Source of the DNA: Balneolaceae bacterium
GTDB lineage: Bacteria > Bacteroidota > Rhodothermia > Balneolales > Balneolaceae
Reading direction: 5' to 3'
DNA: 32,500 nt
Assembly (NCBI GenBank): GCA_007123985.1
Contig: SLGA01000085.1
Span: forward strand, 1-32,500
Under the pieces are notes generated by a model. It did not search any database, was not told the DNA's origin, and saw only the letters and a program-made list of their open reading frames with translations. The position numbers were made by a program, and so were the translations under genes. Each line of letters begins with the position of its first letter. Positions within the stretch are counted from its first letter, which is position 1. Positions 6,271-14,134 of this stretch are shown piece after piece.

Positions 6271-7353
6271 TCAAACCAAAATGTTATTTGATCGGGTTAA
6301 GGTTATGCTGAATGTTGAACCAACCTCGGACTGACTTTCGATAAATAGCTTTTCTCCATGCGCTTCTACAATATGTTTTACGATAGCAAGCCCAAGACCG
6401 GTTCCCCCCTTTTCTCTTGACCGCGATTTGTCAACCCTGAAAAATCGCTCGGTTACCCTGTTCAGATCTTTCTTATCAATACCAATTCCCGTGTCTTTTA
6501 CATACAACATCAGCTTTTCTTTCGCCTTTTTGTAATCGGTTATGCCAATTTCAACATATCCTCCGGGTTTGTTGTACTTCATGCCGTTCTCAATAAGATT
6601 GGTTAGAATCTGCTTGATCTGATTTCGGTCCGCCTTAACCTGGATATTTTTATCAAAATCTTTCACGTGGATTTCGATATCCTCTTTCTGCGCTTTGTAC
6701 TGCAGAGTTTCCACCACATCCAGAATTACATCGCGCAGGTACATATCTTTAATATTCGATTTCATTTCACCTGTTTCAAGCCGTGAAATTTCCATCAGAT
6801 CATTTGTGAGAAAAATGAGCCGGTTCACATTTCTCATCGCCTTTTTTAAAAACAGTTCATTCACTTTATCATCGTGAACAGCTCCGTTCAGCAATGTTTC
6901 TATAAATCCCTGAATGGCAAATATGGGGGTTTTCAACTCATGAGAAATATCCCCAATAAACTCTTTTCGATAATTTTCTATTTTGTTGAGCCTGGAAAGC
7001 TCTTTGTTCACTGAATCACTTGCTTTCACCGTGCGATGGATAAGCATATCAAGCTCGTCTGAACTTTGCGAAAGGTCGCTGTCGTAATCATCAAACTTCT
7101 TGCGCGACATGTTTTTGACAATCTTATTCAGCTGCTTTAATCTCTCTTTATGAAGCCTGTCGCTTACAGCATAAACTACCAAAAAACTGATCATAAAAAG
7201 GCAGGCCGCCATCAGAAGTATCTGTTGCCAGAAGTAGTCTGTAACAATCCAAAGCAATCCCGCAGCTAACAGCGTAGTGAAAACTGCGGAGGAAATTGCG
7301 GTACGGAGTGAGAGTTTTGAGTATGCTTTTTTGTTGAAATCTTTGAGGCTCAT
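6271..7353 (-). CDS. phoR: Sensor histidine kinase, PhoR type
   Basis: 360 residues. Two membrane helices near the N-terminus (about 19-40 and 43-63) with almost no periplasmic loop, then a linker, a HisKA domain with the phospho-acceptor His138 in DISHELKTPI, and a C-terminal ATPase domain with N-box (NLIENGMKYN), DTGIGI and GGTGLGLAI glycine boxes. The lack of a sensor loop fits PhoR-type kinases that sense phosphate through the Pst/PhoU complex, but no pst or phoU gene is in the window, so phosphate as the signal is inferred from family resemblance. Its start overlaps the end of the response-regulator gene by four bases (ATGA), so the pair is translationally coupled. Confidence 0.9.
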   Translation of the reverse strand: MSLKDFNKKAYSKLSLRTAISSAVFTTLLAAGLLWIVTDYFWQQILLMAACLFMISFLVVYAVSDRLHKERLKQLNKIVKNMSRKKFDDYDSDLSQSSDELDMLIHRTVKASDSVNKELSRLNKIENYRKEFIGDISHELKTPIFAIQGFIETLLNGAVHDDKVNELFLKKAMRNVNRLIFLTNDLMEISRLETGEMKSNIKDMYLRDVILDVVETLQYKAQKEDIEIHVKDFDKNIQVKADRNQIKQILTNLIENGMKYNKPGGYVEIGITDYKKAKEKLMLYVKDTGIGIDKKDLNRVTERFFRVDKSRSREKGGTGLGLAIVKHIVEAHGEKLFIESQSEVGSTFSITLTRSNNILV

Positions 7354-8027
7354 TCCTTAAATCTGTAACCTACTCCTTTTACAGTCTCAATATAATGATC
7401 TCCAAGTTTTTCCCTTATTTTTCTTACGTGCACATCCACGGTTCGGTCCACCACGTAAATATTGTCTCCCCACACTTTGTTTAGCAGTGTTTGGCGATCG
7501 CGAACTTTCCCGCGCTTACTTGCAAGGTAGTAAAGTAGTTCAAACTCTTTTCTTGGAAGCTGAAACTCCTCCTTGCCTTTTATTACAAGATATCGGTCTT
7601 TATCAATTTCAAGATCGTGGACTTTCAGTTTCTGTATTTTTTCTTCATTCCCGTCAAACCGCCTTAAAACTGCTTTAATTCTGGAAATCAGTTTTGTAGT
7701 GCTTATTGGTTTTGTGATGAAATCATCCGCACCTTTATTCAGACTTTCAACTTCTGTTTTTTCATCGCTGCGGGCGGTAAGAAAAATGATCGGGATATTT
7801 TTTAGTTCGGCGTCATCTCGCATCCGGTCGCACACTTCAATGCCATCCATTTGCGGCATCATAATATCGAGCAAAACAAGATTGGGTTTGTACTCTCTGG
7901 CCATGGAGATTCCATCAAGGCCATTATCGGCTCTTAAAACCTCAAAGCCTTCTTTTCTCAGGTTATATTCAATCAGATCGAGCAGATCCTGTTCATCGTC
8001 AACTACAAGAATGGTTTGTTTCGACAA
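7350..8027 (-). CDS. phoB: Response regulator, PhoB/OmpR family
   Basis: 225 residues: receiver domain with the acidic pocket at D10-D11, phospho-acceptor D54 (LLDIMMP) and the conserved Lys in ITKP, then a winged-helix Trans_reg_C domain ending VKGVGYRFKE. It is the DNA-binding partner of the kinase encoded immediately downstream. A promoter with a palindrome overlapping its -7 box (8062-8099) precedes it, which could allow autoregulation. Confidence 0.92.
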   Translation of the reverse strand: MSKQTILVVDDEQDLLDLIEYNLRKEGFEVLRADNGLDGISMAREYKPNLVLLDIMMPQMDGIEVCDRMRDDAELKNIPIIFLTARSDEKTEVESLNKGADDFITKPISTTKLISRIKAVLRRFDGNEEKIQKLKVHDLEIDKDRYLVIKGKEEFQLPRKEFELLYYLASKRGKVRDRQTLLNKVWGDNIYVVDRTVDVHVRKIREKLGDHYIETVKGVGYRFKE

Positions 8028-8061
8028 AGCTGTAATAGTTTGTTGCGATTATTTAACGGCT

Positions 8062-8084
8062 TTCGTTATAGCAAAGATAACGAA
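8062..8084. promoter_or_regulatory. Inverted repeat over the phoB promoter
   Basis: Perfect 8-bp arms ttcgttat/ataacgaa separated by 7 nt, covering the predicted -7 box of the phoB promoter. Possible operator or start-site hairpin; it does not resemble the enterobacterial Pho box. Confidence 0.45.
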
Positions 8085-8099
8085 CAAACATTAAGCCAA
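8072..8099 (-). promoter_or_regulatory. phoB-phoR promoter, Bacteroidota type
   Basis: On the minus strand TTG (8099-8097) is followed after 17 nt by TATCTTTG (8079-8072), an exact match to TAnnTTTG. The start codon of phoB is 44 nt further on. This is one of the clearest promoters in the window. Confidence 0.65.
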
Positions 8100-8101
8100 T
8101 G

Positions 8102-8695
8102 TTATCTTTTGCGGCTGGCCAGGGCCTGCTTCACAATGTCTGAAACGGAGGCATCTGCATTTTTTGCGGCAATCTGGTTCACCATCTGCGAAGAATCCCG
8201 CTTGCTGAACCCAAGTGCTTCAAGTGCAGAAATAGCTTCTTCATGGCGGTTTCTGCCTTCCGCCTTGCCTGAAATTACCGAAGGTTGCGATTCATCAAAT
8301 AGTTTGTCTTTCAGCTCCAGAACCATACGCTCTGCCGTCTTTTTGCCTATACCCGATATACCCGAAAGTGCTGATGTATTTTGCGTTACTATTGCTTCCA
8401 TCAAAGCCGGGGCCGGCATGCCGGAAAGAATGGTTAACCCCAGTTTAGGCCCGATGCCCTTTACAGTGATAAGCCGTTCAAACAGATTTTTTTCTTTTTG
8501 TGATGCAAACCCGAATAACCTCTGTTCACTCTCTGTAAAATGATGATAGATAAGCAGTTTTACCGCTTCGCCAGCGGCTGGCAGAGTGCTCAGTGTCTGG
8601 TTTGAAATTTCCACACCATATCCCACACCGTTTACATCAATCACGCATTCATTATCGCGCTTCCATGCCAATTTTCCGTTCAGGTAGGAAATCAT
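8102..8695 (-). CDS. ruvA: Holliday junction branch migration protein RuvA
   Basis: 197 residues, the usual RuvA length. N-terminal OB-fold (MISYLNGKL...VGYGVEIS), central tandem helix-hairpin-helix motifs (TVKGIGPKLGLTILSG and GISGIGKKTAERMVLELKD) that contact the junction, and a C-terminal helical domain (EAISALEALGF) that contacts RuvB. RuvA tetramers bind four-way junctions and load the RuvB motor. ruvC lies 97 nt upstream in the same direction; ruvB is not in the window. Confidence 0.96.
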   Translation of the reverse strand: MISYLNGKLAWKRDNECVIDVNGVGYGVEISNQTLSTLPAAGEAVKLLIYHHFTESEQRLFGFASQKEKNLFERLITVKGIGPKLGLTILSGMPAPALMEAIVTQNTSALSGISGIGKKTAERMVLELKDKLFDESQPSVISGKAEGRNRHEEAISALEALGFSKRDSSQMVNQIAAKNADASVSDIVKQALASRKR

Positions 8696-8761
8696 TTGCC
8701 TTCTCTGATATTATGCCATTAACGTTGGTTTAAAAATTGACAGCAGTCAGTTTACAGTTGG

Positions 8762-8787
8762 CAAATTTATAAACTGTGTATTGTCAA
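8762..8787 (-). promoter_or_regulatory. Possible ruvA promoter
   Basis: In the 97-nt ruvC-ruvA gap the minus strand has TTGACA, then TAAATTTG (8769-8762), an exact TAnnTTTG box, although the 15-nt spacing from the TTG is shorter than usual. A direct repeat tgacaat(g/a)... lies at the -33 side. Confidence 0.35.
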
Positions 8788-8792
8788 CATTG

Positions 8793-9371
8793 TCAGTGTT
8801 CTTTTACCCTTTCCGGATTATCCTGAATAAATGCTGCCCAGGACGATTTTTTGTTGTTCTGATGCATTTTCTTCGAACCGCCTGTTGAATTCTGATTCCC
8901 TGAATGCGCAAAGTGGCACCACGCTACTGCAAGTGCATCGGTTGCATCACCGCTTAGATCATCCACGGAGATATTCAGCATTTTTTGCAGCATAAACGCC
9001 ACCTGCTTTTTACTGGCATTACCATTACCGGTTATTGCCTTTTTTACCGCTTTGGGGTAATACTCAGCAACAGGCAGCTTTTGATTGGTAATTGCAAGAA
9101 TAGCTGCTGCCTGTGCGCGGCCAAGTTTCAGCATAGCAAGAGGATCTACACCATAAACCGGTGTTTCTACTGCACACATATCCGGCTTAAACTGTTTGAT
9201 AATTTTGGTGATCTCCTCAAAAATATACTGCAGCCTCTCGGTATGCTCTTCCATCTGATCCATCCGCAGTACATCGCAGCACTCCACGGATAATCGGGAA
9301 TTTTTCTCAACAAGAATGGCAAAACCTGTTGCCCGAGAACCGGGATCAATACCAAGAATTTTTGTTGCCAT
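8793..9371 (-). CDS. ruvC: Crossover junction endodeoxyribonuclease RuvC
   Basis: 192 residues from the ATG at 9371; a GTG three codons upstream (9380) is possible but MATKILGIDPGS matches the usual family start. The four acidic active-site residues are present: Asp in GIDPG, Glu in AVETP, and two Asp in DLSGDATDALA near the end of the nuclease core. RuvC resolves Holliday junctions by paired nicks in the RuvABC complex. The last ~40 residues after the core are a Ser/Asn/Lys-rich tail that is not conserved in E. coli RuvC. It is preceded by a hairpin (9391-9427) and by fabI, in the same direction. Confidence 0.94.
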   Translation of the reverse strand: MATKILGIDPGSRATGFAILVEKNSRLSVECCDVLRMDQMEEHTERLQYIFEEITKIIKQFKPDMCAVETPVYGVDPLAMLKLGRAQAAAILAITNQKLPVAEYYPKAVKKAITGNGNASKKQVAFMLQKMLNISVDDLSGDATDALAVAWCHFAHSGNQNSTGGSKKMHQNNKKSSWAAFIQDNPERVKEH

Positions 9372-9390
9372 TCTGCTCACACTAAGAGTT

Positions 9391-9427
9391 CAATTTCCGG
9401 CCTGATGGATTATCCTTCCGGAAATTG
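9391..9427. repeat. Inverted repeat between fabI and ruvC
   Basis: Perfect 10-bp arms caatttccgg/ccggaaattg with a 17-nt loop. It lies in the 66-nt fabI-ruvC gap. There is no good T-tract on the minus strand, so it may be a weak terminator or an mRNA-processing hairpin. Confidence 0.5.
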
Positions 9428-9437
9428 TTATTAAAAT

Positions 9438-10286
9438 TTACGCTTCATTCTCTTCATCGCCGGCGTAGAGCCTTACCAGTCCATCGATCATCTCTTCCGA
9501 GATTCCTGATGTAACAAATCCGCCGTCGTGATAGAGATTTTGCATGGTTACTTTACGGGTAAGATCAGAGAAAAGAGTTACGCAATAGTCGGCACATTCA
9601 TCAGCGGTGGGGTTTCCTAAAGGTGCAATTTTATCGGCAAAGGTGTACATGCTGTCAAAACCCTTTATACCTGTTCCGGCTGATGTTTTTGTTGGTGCCT
9701 GGGAAACAGTATTTACACGAACTCCGCGTTTTGCAAGACGGCTGCCATAATTTCTGGCGATGCTTTCAAGCAGAGCCTTGGCATCGTTCATGTCGGAATA
9801 TTTTGAGAATATTCGCTGCGCACCGATATATGAAAGCGCAACAACACTGGCTCCATCATTCAGTACACCGGTCTTTTCGGCATAGTTAAGAACTTTATGC
9901 AGTGAAATAGCTGAAATATCCAGTGTTTGATTGAGCCAGGTATAGTTCAAATCGTTGTACTCTACTTTCTTGCGGATATTGGGAGACATGCCGATTGCAT
10001 GCAATATAAAATCCACACCGCCCAGCTCTTCTTTGGTTTTGTTCATGAGCGCTTCCACATCCTCTTCACTGCTTACATCGCATGGAATAATGGGCGCGTT
10101 TGTTGCCTCTGAGAGCGCATCGAGCGTTCCAAGACGAAGCGCGATTGGAGCATTTGAAAGAACGAAATCGGCTCCTTCACGTTTACAGGCCAGCGCAATT
10201 CTCCAGGCGATGCTTCTGTCATCCAGCGCGCCAAAAATAATTCCTTTCTTTCCCTTTAGTAATCCATATCCTTTCTGATCAGACAT
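9438..10286 (-). CDS. fabI: Enoyl-[acyl-carrier-protein] reductase (NADH) FabI
   Basis: 282 residues, an SDR-fold enzyme of the FabI type. N-terminal nucleotide-binding region GKKGIIFGALDDRSIAWRIA, with the FabI-specific spacing (GxxxxxSIA) rather than the ordinary SDR GxxxGxG; catalytic Tyr-x6-Lys seen in KYSDMNDAKALLE; substrate-loop region around KTSAGTGIKGFDSM. It performs the last reduction in each round of fatty-acid elongation. Slightly longer than E. coli FabI (262), with an acidic C-terminal tail. A candidate leader of 153 nt lies upstream; I see no exact TAnnTTTG promoter there. Confidence 0.94.
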   Translation of the reverse strand: MSDQKGYGLLKGKKGIIFGALDDRSIAWRIALACKREGADFVLSNAPIALRLGTLDALSEATNAPIIPCDVSSEEDVEALMNKTKEELGGVDFILHAIGMSPNIRKKVEYNDLNYTWLNQTLDISAISLHKVLNYAEKTGVLNDGASVVALSYIGAQRIFSKYSDMNDAKALLESIARNYGSRLAKRGVRVNTVSQAPTKTSAGTGIKGFDSMYTFADKIAPLGNPTADECADYCVTLFSDLTRKVTMQNLYHDGGFVTSGISEEMIDGLVRLYAGDEENEA

Positions 10287-10439
10287 ACATCAAAGCTTTT
10301 TGGTTAATTGATTATTACTGAGGAGAAAATAACATGTTCGTCCATCACATAGAAATATTAAGTGAGATTAGAATATCGCAGGGTGCAACAGAATAGGGGT
10401 AAATGAGTGCTATTCCCTCCCTCCGAAAACTATTTATGC

Positions 10440-11309
10440 CTACCTTATCCGAAATAACCGGTTGATATTAAAGCCAAACCGAAACTCACGGTCAAAGAAA
10501 TTACCGTTCTCCGATGATATCAGGTAAGATTCGTTGAGTGCCCTTGAGGTGGTGAAAAACATTTGGAAAACATGGCCACCTGTCTCAATATCAATACCGA
10601 TACCAATGTTATTTGTGAGATTTTCCGCATCGGTAAGTGGTGGAATGTATTGAAATGAAAGTGCCGTTCTTGAAGCAAATTTATAACGACCACCAATACC
10701 AACACTGTAGTATGTGTTTATTTCGGGATCTGAGATGTTCAGCTCCGGTCCTGTGCGATTAAAATAGACCGCCATAGGTACAACCATCAAGCTGAAATCA
10801 CTGCTGAATTTTCTCGCAATAGGTAGAGCAAGACTGAAATTAAGCCGATCTGAAAATGAATAATCCTCATCCAAAAAACCAAAACTTGATGTGTTTATCC
10901 CCACGGAGGGCGCAATGGTTACAGAGATTGGCATCGAACCATCAGTTCGCTGACTTAAAAGAGCAATACGTGCATTCACATCATACACCTTGTCCATACT
11001 GGAGCGGCCAAATCCTATCGAAAAATTGTCACCAAAACCATACTCAAAACTAAAACGAACATTAGCCCCCTGATCCACCCCCCAAAGATCGCCGGCACCA
11101 CTGTTCACTTCACCAAAGGTGTGCATGATTGAGTAATGAAGTTCGCCCCGTGAAAGTGGCTCAACCGTGAAAAGATTGATATTTCTGGGAGCCATAAAGG
11201 TTAGTTCAACTGCGGTATCCTGTTCTACTCTCTCTCTTTGAAGCTGACCAAACAGTATGGAAGGATACAGTATAAGTGTAATGAGTACGATAAAAACTTG
11301 TGACCGCAT
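10440..11309 (-). CDS. DUF5777-family beta-barrel protein
   Basis: 289 residues with a signal peptide (about 1-21, FGQ end). The mature protein has the features of DUF5777 barrels: LFTVEPLSRGELHYSIMHTFGEV, followed by GVDQGANVRFSFEYGFGDNFSIGFGRS, then regular beta strands, ending FGFNINRLFRIR. Predicted outer-membrane protein. It is the third gene of a Rieske-YceI-DUF5777 operon (30-nt gap to yceI). No transport or electron-transfer function has been shown for the family that I know of; the company of a Rieske protein suggests a redox link (inference). Confidence 0.75.
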   Translation of the reverse strand: MRSQVFIVLITLILYPSILFGQLQRERVEQDTAVELTFMAPRNINLFTVEPLSRGELHYSIMHTFGEVNSGAGDLWGVDQGANVRFSFEYGFGDNFSIGFGRSSMDKVYDVNARIALLSQRTDGSMPISVTIAPSVGINTSSFGFLDEDYSFSDRLNFSLALPIARKFSSDFSLMVVPMAVYFNRTGPELNISDPEINTYYSVGIGGRYKFASRTALSFQYIPPLTDAENLTNNIGIGIDIETGGHVFQMFFTTSRALNESYLISSENGNFFDREFRFGFNINRLFRIR

Positions 11310-11339
11310 AGATTTTTATACCTTTTTTTGATTGGTTTG

Positions 11340-11894
11340 TTATTCGCGGGGATATAACAAAATTGAAATGTTAACGGTCTGTTCCTCTGCAAGTTCATAA
11401 AAAAGAACACGAGGCCTGTCGATGTTATAATCATCGAGAAGAATAACCCAGCTCGCTTCAAGCAATAGCCCGTCGGGAGTTGGCTCAAGGGTTCCTTCAA
11501 CTTCTATTTCTCGCTCAACACCGTTAATTGAAAACTTACCGAGTGTTTTAACCTGTTGCTTTGCCTGATTTTCTGAATCAAAATCGGTTAACAAGCTGCC
11601 TGTAAATTCAGCAAATGGAAATCTATCCGTATTAAGATAGGTACTTCGCATATCCCGGTTTCTGCGCTGAATTCCTGTATCAATTGTAGTAAGATCTACA
11701 TAGAAATCAATCAGATTTTCGTCCAGGTCAATAAGGCCGGTAAGGTGATTGCTCACCCCTTTAAATTCAAGAAGCGGCGCAGTGGATATAAATTCAACAT
11801 ATCCGTCTTCTGCCATGTAGGCCTGGGCAGATACTTCATCAAACCGAACCAATAGAAGTGGCACCACAAAAAGCAAAAGGAGATATTTTTTCAT
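11340..11894 (-). CDS. YceI-family periplasmic protein
   Basis: 184 residues with a signal peptide (about 1-23). Typical YceI lipocalin-like pattern: GYVEFISTAPLLEFKGVSNHLTG, DLDENLIDFYVDLTTIDTG, RNRDMRSTYLNTDRFPFAEF, and KFSINGVEREIEVEGTL. Members bind polyisoprenoids or amphiphiles in the periplasm; the exact ligand is unknown. Two nt downstream of the Rieske gene, so surely co-transcribed, and followed by the DUF5777 gene. Confidence 0.88.
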   Translation of the reverse strand: MKKYLLLLFVVPLLLVRFDEVSAQAYMAEDGYVEFISTAPLLEFKGVSNHLTGLIDLDENLIDFYVDLTTIDTGIQRRNRDMRSTYLNTDRFPFAEFTGSLLTDFDSENQAKQQVKTLGKFSINGVEREIEVEGTLEPTPDGLLLEASWVILLDDYNIDRPRVLFYELAEEQTVNISILLYPRE

Positions 11895-11896
11895 GT

Positions 11897-12388
11897 CTAT
11901 TTTTCTATTGTGATTTTATTCTCTTCAACGGTAACCGTGAACTCCGTAAGATTACTCGCCGCCGGGCCTCTTACCACACTGCCTGATGTATCAAATCGTG
12001 AGCCATGGCATGTGCACTCAAACAAATTATTTGAGAATTGCCAGTTGGTTGAGCAACCCTGATGCGTACATACACTTGTAAAAGATCGATACGAATCTCC
12101 ATCAACATTCACAATCAGGGTATTGGCTGCCGTGATGAGCAACCAGCCGCCCTGGCTTAATAAATCTGAAACAGAGTTATTTGTTAGGTCTATTTCGATC
12201 GTATTTCCTCCGCCCAGTATGGTGATGGCTCCATCATCCGAGGGAACTTGTGGAGGCTGCTCGCTTCCGGCATCTGTCGAGTTGCTGCAACCGTAAAATC
12301 CGATTCCAAGTGCAGATACAATACTTACCGAAGCTGCTGTTCTTAAAAATTCTTTCCTGCTGACTGACTTTCCTGTTGTTATCTTCAT
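11897..12388 (-). CDS. Exported Rieske [2Fe-2S] protein
   Basis: 163 residues. The 2Fe-2S ligands are complete: C107-T-H109-Q-G-C112 and C125-T-C127-H128-G-S, with C112/C127 as the usual disulfide pair. The N-terminus has SRKEFLR (residues 10-16) followed by a hydrophobic segment, like a Tat signal but with Arg-Lys instead of Arg-Arg, and a lipobox-like GFYGC34, so a lipid-anchored periplasmic protein is plausible. It resembles QcrA-type subunits, but there is no cytochrome b or c1 gene nearby, so it is probably not part of a bc1 complex. First gene of the operon with yceI and the DUF5777 barrel; divergent from the ECF sigma gene. Confidence 0.88.
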   Translation of the reverse strand: MKITTGKSVSRKEFLRTAASVSIVSALGIGFYGCSNSTDAGSEQPPQVPSDDGAITILGGGNTIEIDLTNNSVSDLLSQGGWLLITAANTLIVNVDGDSYRSFTSVCTHQGCSTNWQFSNNLFECTCHGSRFDTSGSVVRGPAASNLTEFTVTVEENKITIEK

Positions 12389-12702
12389 GTGATTCTATTT
12401 TTTTGAGGTTATGCGATTAAATTCAAATTTTTGGGTTTATCGTTCCGCATTACCCCTCTTTTTATAACTACGAAATAAACCCGAAACCGGATGGTTGACG
12501 TTTATTTTTCAGGAAATCTCAAACCTCACCTACTTAACTTCATTGTGCACAATTGGTAAGGAGTGTGAGTGATATTTTTATGTTTCACTAAGAAGTGTCT
12601 GATTCTTTTTTTATTCTGTGAGCTGAACGTTTTACGATTGTTACGTTTTTTTTAGCAATAACAATCCGGTTACCCTCAACACTTCGTATAATTAATTAGA
12701 GC
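12389..12702. other. Divergent regulatory region between the Rieske operon and the ECF sigma gene
   Basis: 314 nt without a gene. It holds a perfect 12-bp palindrome (attgtgcacaat, 12542-12553) and a spaced inverted repeat gggtttat...ataaaccc (about 12433-12481). No exact TAnnTTTG promoter was found on either strand, which would fit use of an alternative (ECF) sigma, but I cannot assign -35/-10 elements with confidence. Confidence 0.5.
12542..12553. promoter_or_regulatory. Perfect 12-bp palindrome, operator candidate
   Basis: attgtgcacaat, midway in the divergent region between the Rieske and sigma genes. Symmetry and position suggest a dimeric regulator site; no regulator is identified. Confidence 0.35.
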
Positions 12703-13314
12703 TTGATCGTTTACTGGCTGATATACTTTATTGGATTTGCTTTCCAGTCGAAAGATGAGGAACGAGAATGGATGTATCTCGTGCAGAATGGTGATGTAGA
12801 TGCTATGAAAGAACTGTATCACAGATATAAAAACCTGCTGTTTGGATTGATTTTAGCCATCCTTAAAAACCGGCAGGAAGCCGAAGATTGCCTGCAGGAG
12901 GTTTTTACACAGGCATGGGAAAAAGCAGCTCAATTTGATGCAGCAAAAGGAAATGCCTATAGCTTTCTGGTAACCATGGCACGAAATAAAGCAATAGACA
13001 GAACCCGCTCACGGGCTTTTAAAGATGCTGATAAAGAAGATCACATCATCAACGATTTTACACTTACACCCGAAAGCGATGAAAATAATCCCCAGGAAAA
13101 TCTTGAACTTGCTGAACGGGCTGCAAAGGTAAAAGAAGCTTTAAAAAAATTGAATAAAAATGAGAGGCAGGTTCTTTACGTTTCTTATTACAATGGATTA
13201 AGCCAGTCGGAAATTTCAGAAAAGATGAATATACCCCTTGGTACTGTGAAATACAGAATGCGGCAGGGCATGATTAAACTGAAAGAGATGCTTCTGGCAG
13301 AGGATATTCACTAA
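12703..13314 (+). CDS. ECF RNA polymerase sigma factor (SigK-like)
   Basis: Sigma-70 region 2 (LVQNGDVDAMKELYHRYKNLLFGL ... AEDCLQEVFTQAWEKA) and region 4 (NERQVLYVSYYNGLSQSEISEKMNIPLGTVKYRM) are both complete. Start choice is uncertain: TTG at 12703 gives 203 residues but a hydrophobic N-terminus unlike sigma factors; ATG at 12772 gives 180 residues but would drop the DEEREW segment that aligns with the start of region 2. The next gene overlaps by one base (TAATG) and encodes an RskA-type membrane anti-sigma, placing this in the SigK/RskA group, which responds to envelope or redox stress in known cases. The divergent Rieske operon is the obvious target candidate. Confidence 0.88.
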   Translation: MIVYWLIYFIGFAFQSKDEEREWMYLVQNGDVDAMKELYHRYKNLLFGLILAILKNRQEAEDCLQEVFTQAWEKAAQFDAAKGNAYSFLVTMARNKAIDRTRSRAFKDADKEDHIINDFTLTPESDENNPQENLELAERAAKVKEALKKLNKNERQVLYVSYYNGLSQSEISEKMNIPLGTVKYRMRQGMIKLKEMLLAEDIH

Positions 13315-14105
13315 TGGATAATCAGGAAAAACATACCGATTTCGAAGCGCTTTGTGCAGGATATGTACTTGGCGCACTGAGCGAGGAAGAAGTGACCTCC
13401 TTTGAGAAACGGCTGCTAAGTGCCTCTTCTGAAGAGCAGAAGCTTCTGCAGGAACTGAAAACTGTTAGGGATGAAATGGCACTCTCCGCCGGGTTTGAAA
13501 CACCATCTCAAGAGGTTGAAAAGAAGCTTTTCAATACCCTCCCGGAAAAAAAGTCTACCACACAGCCTGTTAAAAAAAGTACCCCTCTTATTCCCCTCTG
13601 GGCTTATAAAGCCGCGGCAGCACTTCTATTAATAGGTGCAATAGCCCTCGCAAATTTAAACCTCAATCTATCTGATACGGTAACCGAACAGCAAACTCAA
13701 ATTACGGAGCTTCAAACTGAACTTGAACGGCAGGATCAGTTATTAAATGTATTGGCTGCACGTGAAGTTACCTTGATTATGATGGGAGGCCTTGATCCAA
13801 GCCCCGATGGTTTTGGTAAAATTTTATGGGATCCCGAAAACCGTCAGGCCGTGCTTCAGCTTGCCAATTTGCCCACACCACCTGCCGACAAAGATTACCA
13901 GCTATGGCTTATTAAAGACGGGCAGGATCCAATAAGCGCCGGTGTGTTTAATTTCGAGCAGCCTTCAACCGATCTTTTCTTTAAAGTAGAGCAGCTGGAA
14001 GAAGCACCATCTCCTGTATCGAATGCATTCGCTGTTACACTCGAGCCGGCCGGTGGTATGCCACAACCCACCGGAGATATGTTCTTACTGGGTGCTCAGG
14101 AGTAA
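13314..14105 (+). CDS. Membrane anti-sigma factor, RskA family
   Basis: 263 residues. N-terminal cytoplasmic anti-sigma domain (FEALCAGYVLGALSEEEVTSFE), a single membrane helix (about 96-113, AYKAAAALLLIGAIALANL), a short coiled coil (TEQQTQITELQTELERQDQLL), and a C-terminal periplasmic RskA domain (GKILWDPENRQAVLQLANLP ... DYQLWLIKDGQDPISAGVF). The domain order predicts a protein that holds the sigma factor at the membrane until regulated proteolysis releases it. The start codon shares a base with the sigma stop. Convergent with the membrane-protein gene at 14135. Confidence 0.88.
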   Translation: MDNQEKHTDFEALCAGYVLGALSEEEVTSFEKRLLSASSEEQKLLQELKTVRDEMALSAGFETPSQEVEKKLFNTLPEKKSTTQPVKKSTPLIPLWAYKAAAALLLIGAIALANLNLNLSDTVTEQQTQITELQTELERQDQLLNVLAAREVTLIMMGGLDPSPDGFGKILWDPENRQAVLQLANLPTPPADKDYQLWLIKDGQDPISAGVFNFEQPSTDLFFKVEQLEEAPSPVSNAFAVTLEPAGGMPQPTGDMFLLGAQE

Positions 14106-14118
14106 ACAGGTTTTACTC
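14100..14118. terminator. Weak hairpin between convergent genes
   Basis: 7-bp stem gagtaaa/tttactc with a 5-nt loop, overlapping the anti-sigma stop codon and lying in the 29-nt gap between convergent genes. No T-tract. Confidence 0.3.
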
Positions 14119-14134
14119 AAGTGCAATCAAAAGC

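Noticed and set aside
7573-8543. Overlapping plus-strand open frames opposite phoB and ruvA
   Set aside because: Both are antisense to well-supported genes and have no recognisable domains.
11225-11500. 91-codon minus-strand frame across the DUF5777/yceI junction
   Set aside because: Out of frame with both good genes and without domain similarity.
12703-12771. Hydrophobic N-terminal leader of the sigma factor as a signal peptide
   Set aside because: Sigma factors are cytoplasmic; the segment probably reflects an incorrect TTG start or a short untranslated leader.
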